From CAYFNK01 sp964393215 (GTDB lineage Archaea > Nanobdellota > Nanobdellia > SCGC-AAA011-G17 > PNOQ01): 14,610 nucleotides of DNA. The notes beneath the pieces were generated by a model, which had not been told where the DNA came from, made no database searches, and worked only from the letters and a program-made list of their open reading frames with translations. Below are positions 13,347 through 14,610 of this stretch, in pieces. Both the position numbers and the translations under genes were made by a program. Positions within the stretch are counted from its first letter, which is position 1, and each line of letters opens with the position of its first letter. The stretch lies in assembly GCA_964393215.1 (NCBI GenBank), contig CAYMSW010000017.1, forward strand, positions 1-14,610. Reading direction: 5' to 3'.

Positions 13347-14231
13347 CTATTTATCTAAAACATACCTTTTCACAAATCTTGGAACACCTTTAACAGCACT
13401 TCCATCTCCTTCCTCTCTAAATATCCCAAGCACATGATTAGCAAAACCAACAGAGCCAACTAACACTCCTCCTTTCTTCCCTTTAGGAGTTTTACTAGAA
13501 CTAATAGCTGACCTTAACCAATCAACAACAGATTCAGAATTTCTAAACCCACTATAATCTTCAGGCATATCTAAAATAGTATGACTAGAACCGGACTCCC
13601 ACAACGTATGTGCATCAGAAGAATAAAAGGCCCCTAACCAAGGGAAAGCCAATCTATTTCCAAAATAAAATCTCTCTGCTTTCCCATTTGAACCAATACA
13701 TTCAGAATTATAAATCTCCATCCCAGTTAATTTACTCAAAACTTTAATCATTCTATCTGGGTCATCTTTCAAATGATAAATCAAACCCAATTTATTAAAA
13801 CAATGATCTGCACTTGAAATTCCGTTTTCTTCATCAGCTTCATCCAATGTATCCTCTAATGGCTTTCCTGGAGAAATTGAAGTTCCCTCGCAAGTCCCGT
13901 GAATTAAAGAATGAACCATTTTGCCTCTATCCGCCATACAAACTTCTTCTCCTCTAACAATCAAAATATCTCTTTCTGGAACCCAAACTGCATTTCCAAG
14001 ATTAACTCTATCATAACCATCTTCTAGATGTGCAAAATGCTCATAACGATTATCTTCCCCAATATAATCTTCTGGATCCCTAAAATTACAAAGTCCAACA
14101 ACACCCCCTGGACCAAGCTTCCTATGAAAATGATCAACAATCCTGTTAAAGCCAAGCTTAGAAATACGTTCTACAGATTCTCTGTTCCCAGAACCAAGAT
14201 GAACATGTAAATCGGCTTTTATTTCTCTCAT
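13347..14231 (-). CDS. PHP-domain metal-dependent phosphoesterase-like protein
   Basis: About 294 residues from the ATG at 14231; soluble. PHP metal ligands can be followed through the chain: 'DLHVHLGSG' (from residue 7, usual D-L-H-x-H-S), 'VDHFHRK', 'VRGEEVC' (the conserved G-x-E), 'HSLIHG', 'SADHCFNK', and near the C-terminal end 'YSSDAHTLWESG' (S-D-A-H signature). Insertions lengthen it beyond a minimal PHP domain. PHP proteins hydrolyse phosphoesters, including sugar and nucleotide phosphates and, in capsule loci, tyrosine phosphate; the substrate here is unknown. The frame extends to a TTG at 14255, but that codon touches the TATA-like box at 14256-14266, so the ATG is chosen. By hand count Arg about equals Lys, unlike the Lys-heavy glycan genes, which may mark a housekeeping gene sitting inside the cluster. 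Its stop abuts the convergent methyltransferase, and it shares a divergent promoter with the flippase-like gene. Confidence 0.85.
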   Translation of the reverse strand: MREIKADLHVHLGSGNRESVERISKLGFNRIVDHFHRKLGPGGVVGLCNFRDPEDYIGEDNRYEHFAHLEDGYDRVNLGNAVWVPERDILIVRGEEVCMADRGKMVHSLIHGTCEGTSISPGKPLEDTLDEADEENGISSADHCFNKLGLIYHLKDDPDRMIKVLSKLTGMEIYNSECIGSNGKAERFYFGNRLAFPWLGAFYSSDAHTLWESGSSHTILDMPEDYSGFRNSESVVDWLRSAISSSKTPKGKKGGVLVGSVGFANHVLGIFREEGDGSAVKGVPRFVKRYVLDK

Positions 14232-14255
14232 TTTATCTAAATCGAAAACGGCCAA

Positions 14256-14266
14256 AATTTTATAAA
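14256..14266 (-). promoter_or_regulatory. TATA-like box for the PHP gene
   Basis: On the minus strand this reads TTTATAAAATT, about 28-31 nt before the ATG at 14231. It rules out the upstream TTG at 14255 as the main start. Confidence 0.5.
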
Positions 14267-14292
14267 TCTTCTGAAATCCAACAAAACGTTAA

Positions 14293-14301
14293 GTTTAAAT
14301 A
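14293..14301 (+). promoter_or_regulatory. TATA-like box for the flippase-like gene
   Basis: GTTTAAATA is centred about 26 nt before the ATG at 14323, the same leaderless spacing as the other promoters here. It is about 36 nt from the opposing PHP box. Confidence 0.55.
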
Positions 14302-14322
14302 AAAACCAACAAATTTCCAACT

Positions 14323-14610
14323 ATGAACGGAATCAAAATCGATAAAAAAACAATTTTCTCATTCTTAATTGTTATAGCAATTCTAGTTTTCCTTTTCTAC
14401 AAAGTAGATCTAAACGAAATAAAGGGCTATATTGTAAATATGAACGTTGGCTACTACATCTTGGGACTTCTAATCTTCTATTTATCTTTCATACCAAGAG
14501 GTCTTAGATGGAACCTTCTCTTAAAAAACATAGACATAAAGAAAAAAACGAAAGACGTAACAGAAATTTACTTCATTTCCTGGTTTGCAAATCTAATAGT
14601 CCCAGCAAAA
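14323..14610 (+). CDS. LPG-synthase-TM / AglD-like (UPF0104, COG0392) membrane protein, N-terminal part
   Basis: An open frame of 96 codons from the ATG at 14323 runs off the right edge. The N-terminus is basic, followed by a membrane helix (about residues 11-26, 'IFSFLIVIAILVFLFY'), a short linker and a second helix (about 43-58, 'YYILGLLIFYLSFIPR'). The stretch 'RGLRWNLLL' then 'YFISWFANLIVPAK' matches the start of the lysylphosphatidylglycerol-synthase transmembrane family, whose members carry R-x-x-R-W...L and, further on, N-x-x-x-P-A-R-x-G-E. In archaea this family includes AglD-type proteins linked to N-glycosylation, with proposed roles in moving or handling polyprenyl-linked sugars. 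Its place at the edge of a glycan cluster fits that role. Function beyond family membership cannot be judged because most of the protein lies outside the window. Confidence 0.85.
   Translation, partial: MNGIKIDKKTIFSFLIVIAILVFLFYKVDLNEIKGYIVNMNVGYYILGLLIFYLSFIPRGLRWNLLLKNIDIKKKTKDVTEIYFISWFANLIVPAK

Noticed and set aside
1..14610. tRNA, rRNA, CRISPR array, insertion sequence or long direct or inverted repeats
   Set aside because: I saw no cloverleaf, no regularly spaced repeats, no transposase-like frame and no terminal inverted repeats anywhere in the window.

Overview
The window is AT-rich and reads as a surface-glycan or protein-glycosylation locus, most likely from an archaeon. Seven promoters carry an A/T-only TATA-like box centred about 25-31 nt upstream of an ATG, with almost no 5' leader. 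Genes inside the runs mostly lack a convincing Shine-Dalgarno sequence. The final gene is the start of an AglD/LPG-synthase-type flippase-like membrane protein, common in archaeal glycosylation loci. Very compact packing, small proteins and Lys/Ile/Asn-rich translations would fit a small-genome (for example DPANN) archaeon. That taxonomic guess is inference only; no rRNA or tRNA is present to test it.

Layout: (1) 1-384 (+) is the 3' end of a SAM methyltransferase. (2) 353-2775 (-) holds a large GT-C-type membrane glycosyltransferase followed by a second SAM methyltransferase. (3) 2858-7782 (+) is a six-gene run: GT2, DUF2304 membrane protein, GT4, a second GT-C-like membrane protein, a small membrane protein and another GT2. 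(4) 7737-8711 (-) is a lone gene for a soluble protein with a degenerate Nudix-like core. (5) 8806-13346 (+) is a five-gene sugar-nucleotide run: an epimerase-like SDR, a DegT/DnrJ/EryC1 aminotransferase, RmlA, RmlB and a SAM methyltransferase. (6) 13347-14231 (-) is a lone PHP-domain phosphoesterase-like gene. (7) 14323 to the end (+) is the flippase-like gene, cut by the window edge.

Working together (inference): RmlA and RmlB would make dTDP-4-keto-6-deoxyglucose. The aminotransferase and SDR would turn this or a related intermediate into an amino- or epimerised deoxysugar. The GT2 enzymes would load sugars onto a polyprenyl phosphate, GT4 would extend the chain on the cytoplasmic side, and the GT-C proteins would act on the outer face of the membrane using lipid-linked donors. 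The methyltransferases could cap or decorate the glycan. No RmlC, RmlD or 3,4-ketoisomerase is seen, so the pathway is incomplete here.

The points most worth a second look are non-canonical active sites in the two SDR proteins (Asn for the catalytic Tyr in one, Cys for Asp in the RmlB-like one), the unrecognised Nudix-like protein, the two minus-strand singletons that butt against or overlap the ends of glycan operons, and repeated tail-to-tail gene overlaps. There is no gene-free stretch over about 100 nt, and I see no tRNA, rRNA, CRISPR array, insertion sequence or long repeat.
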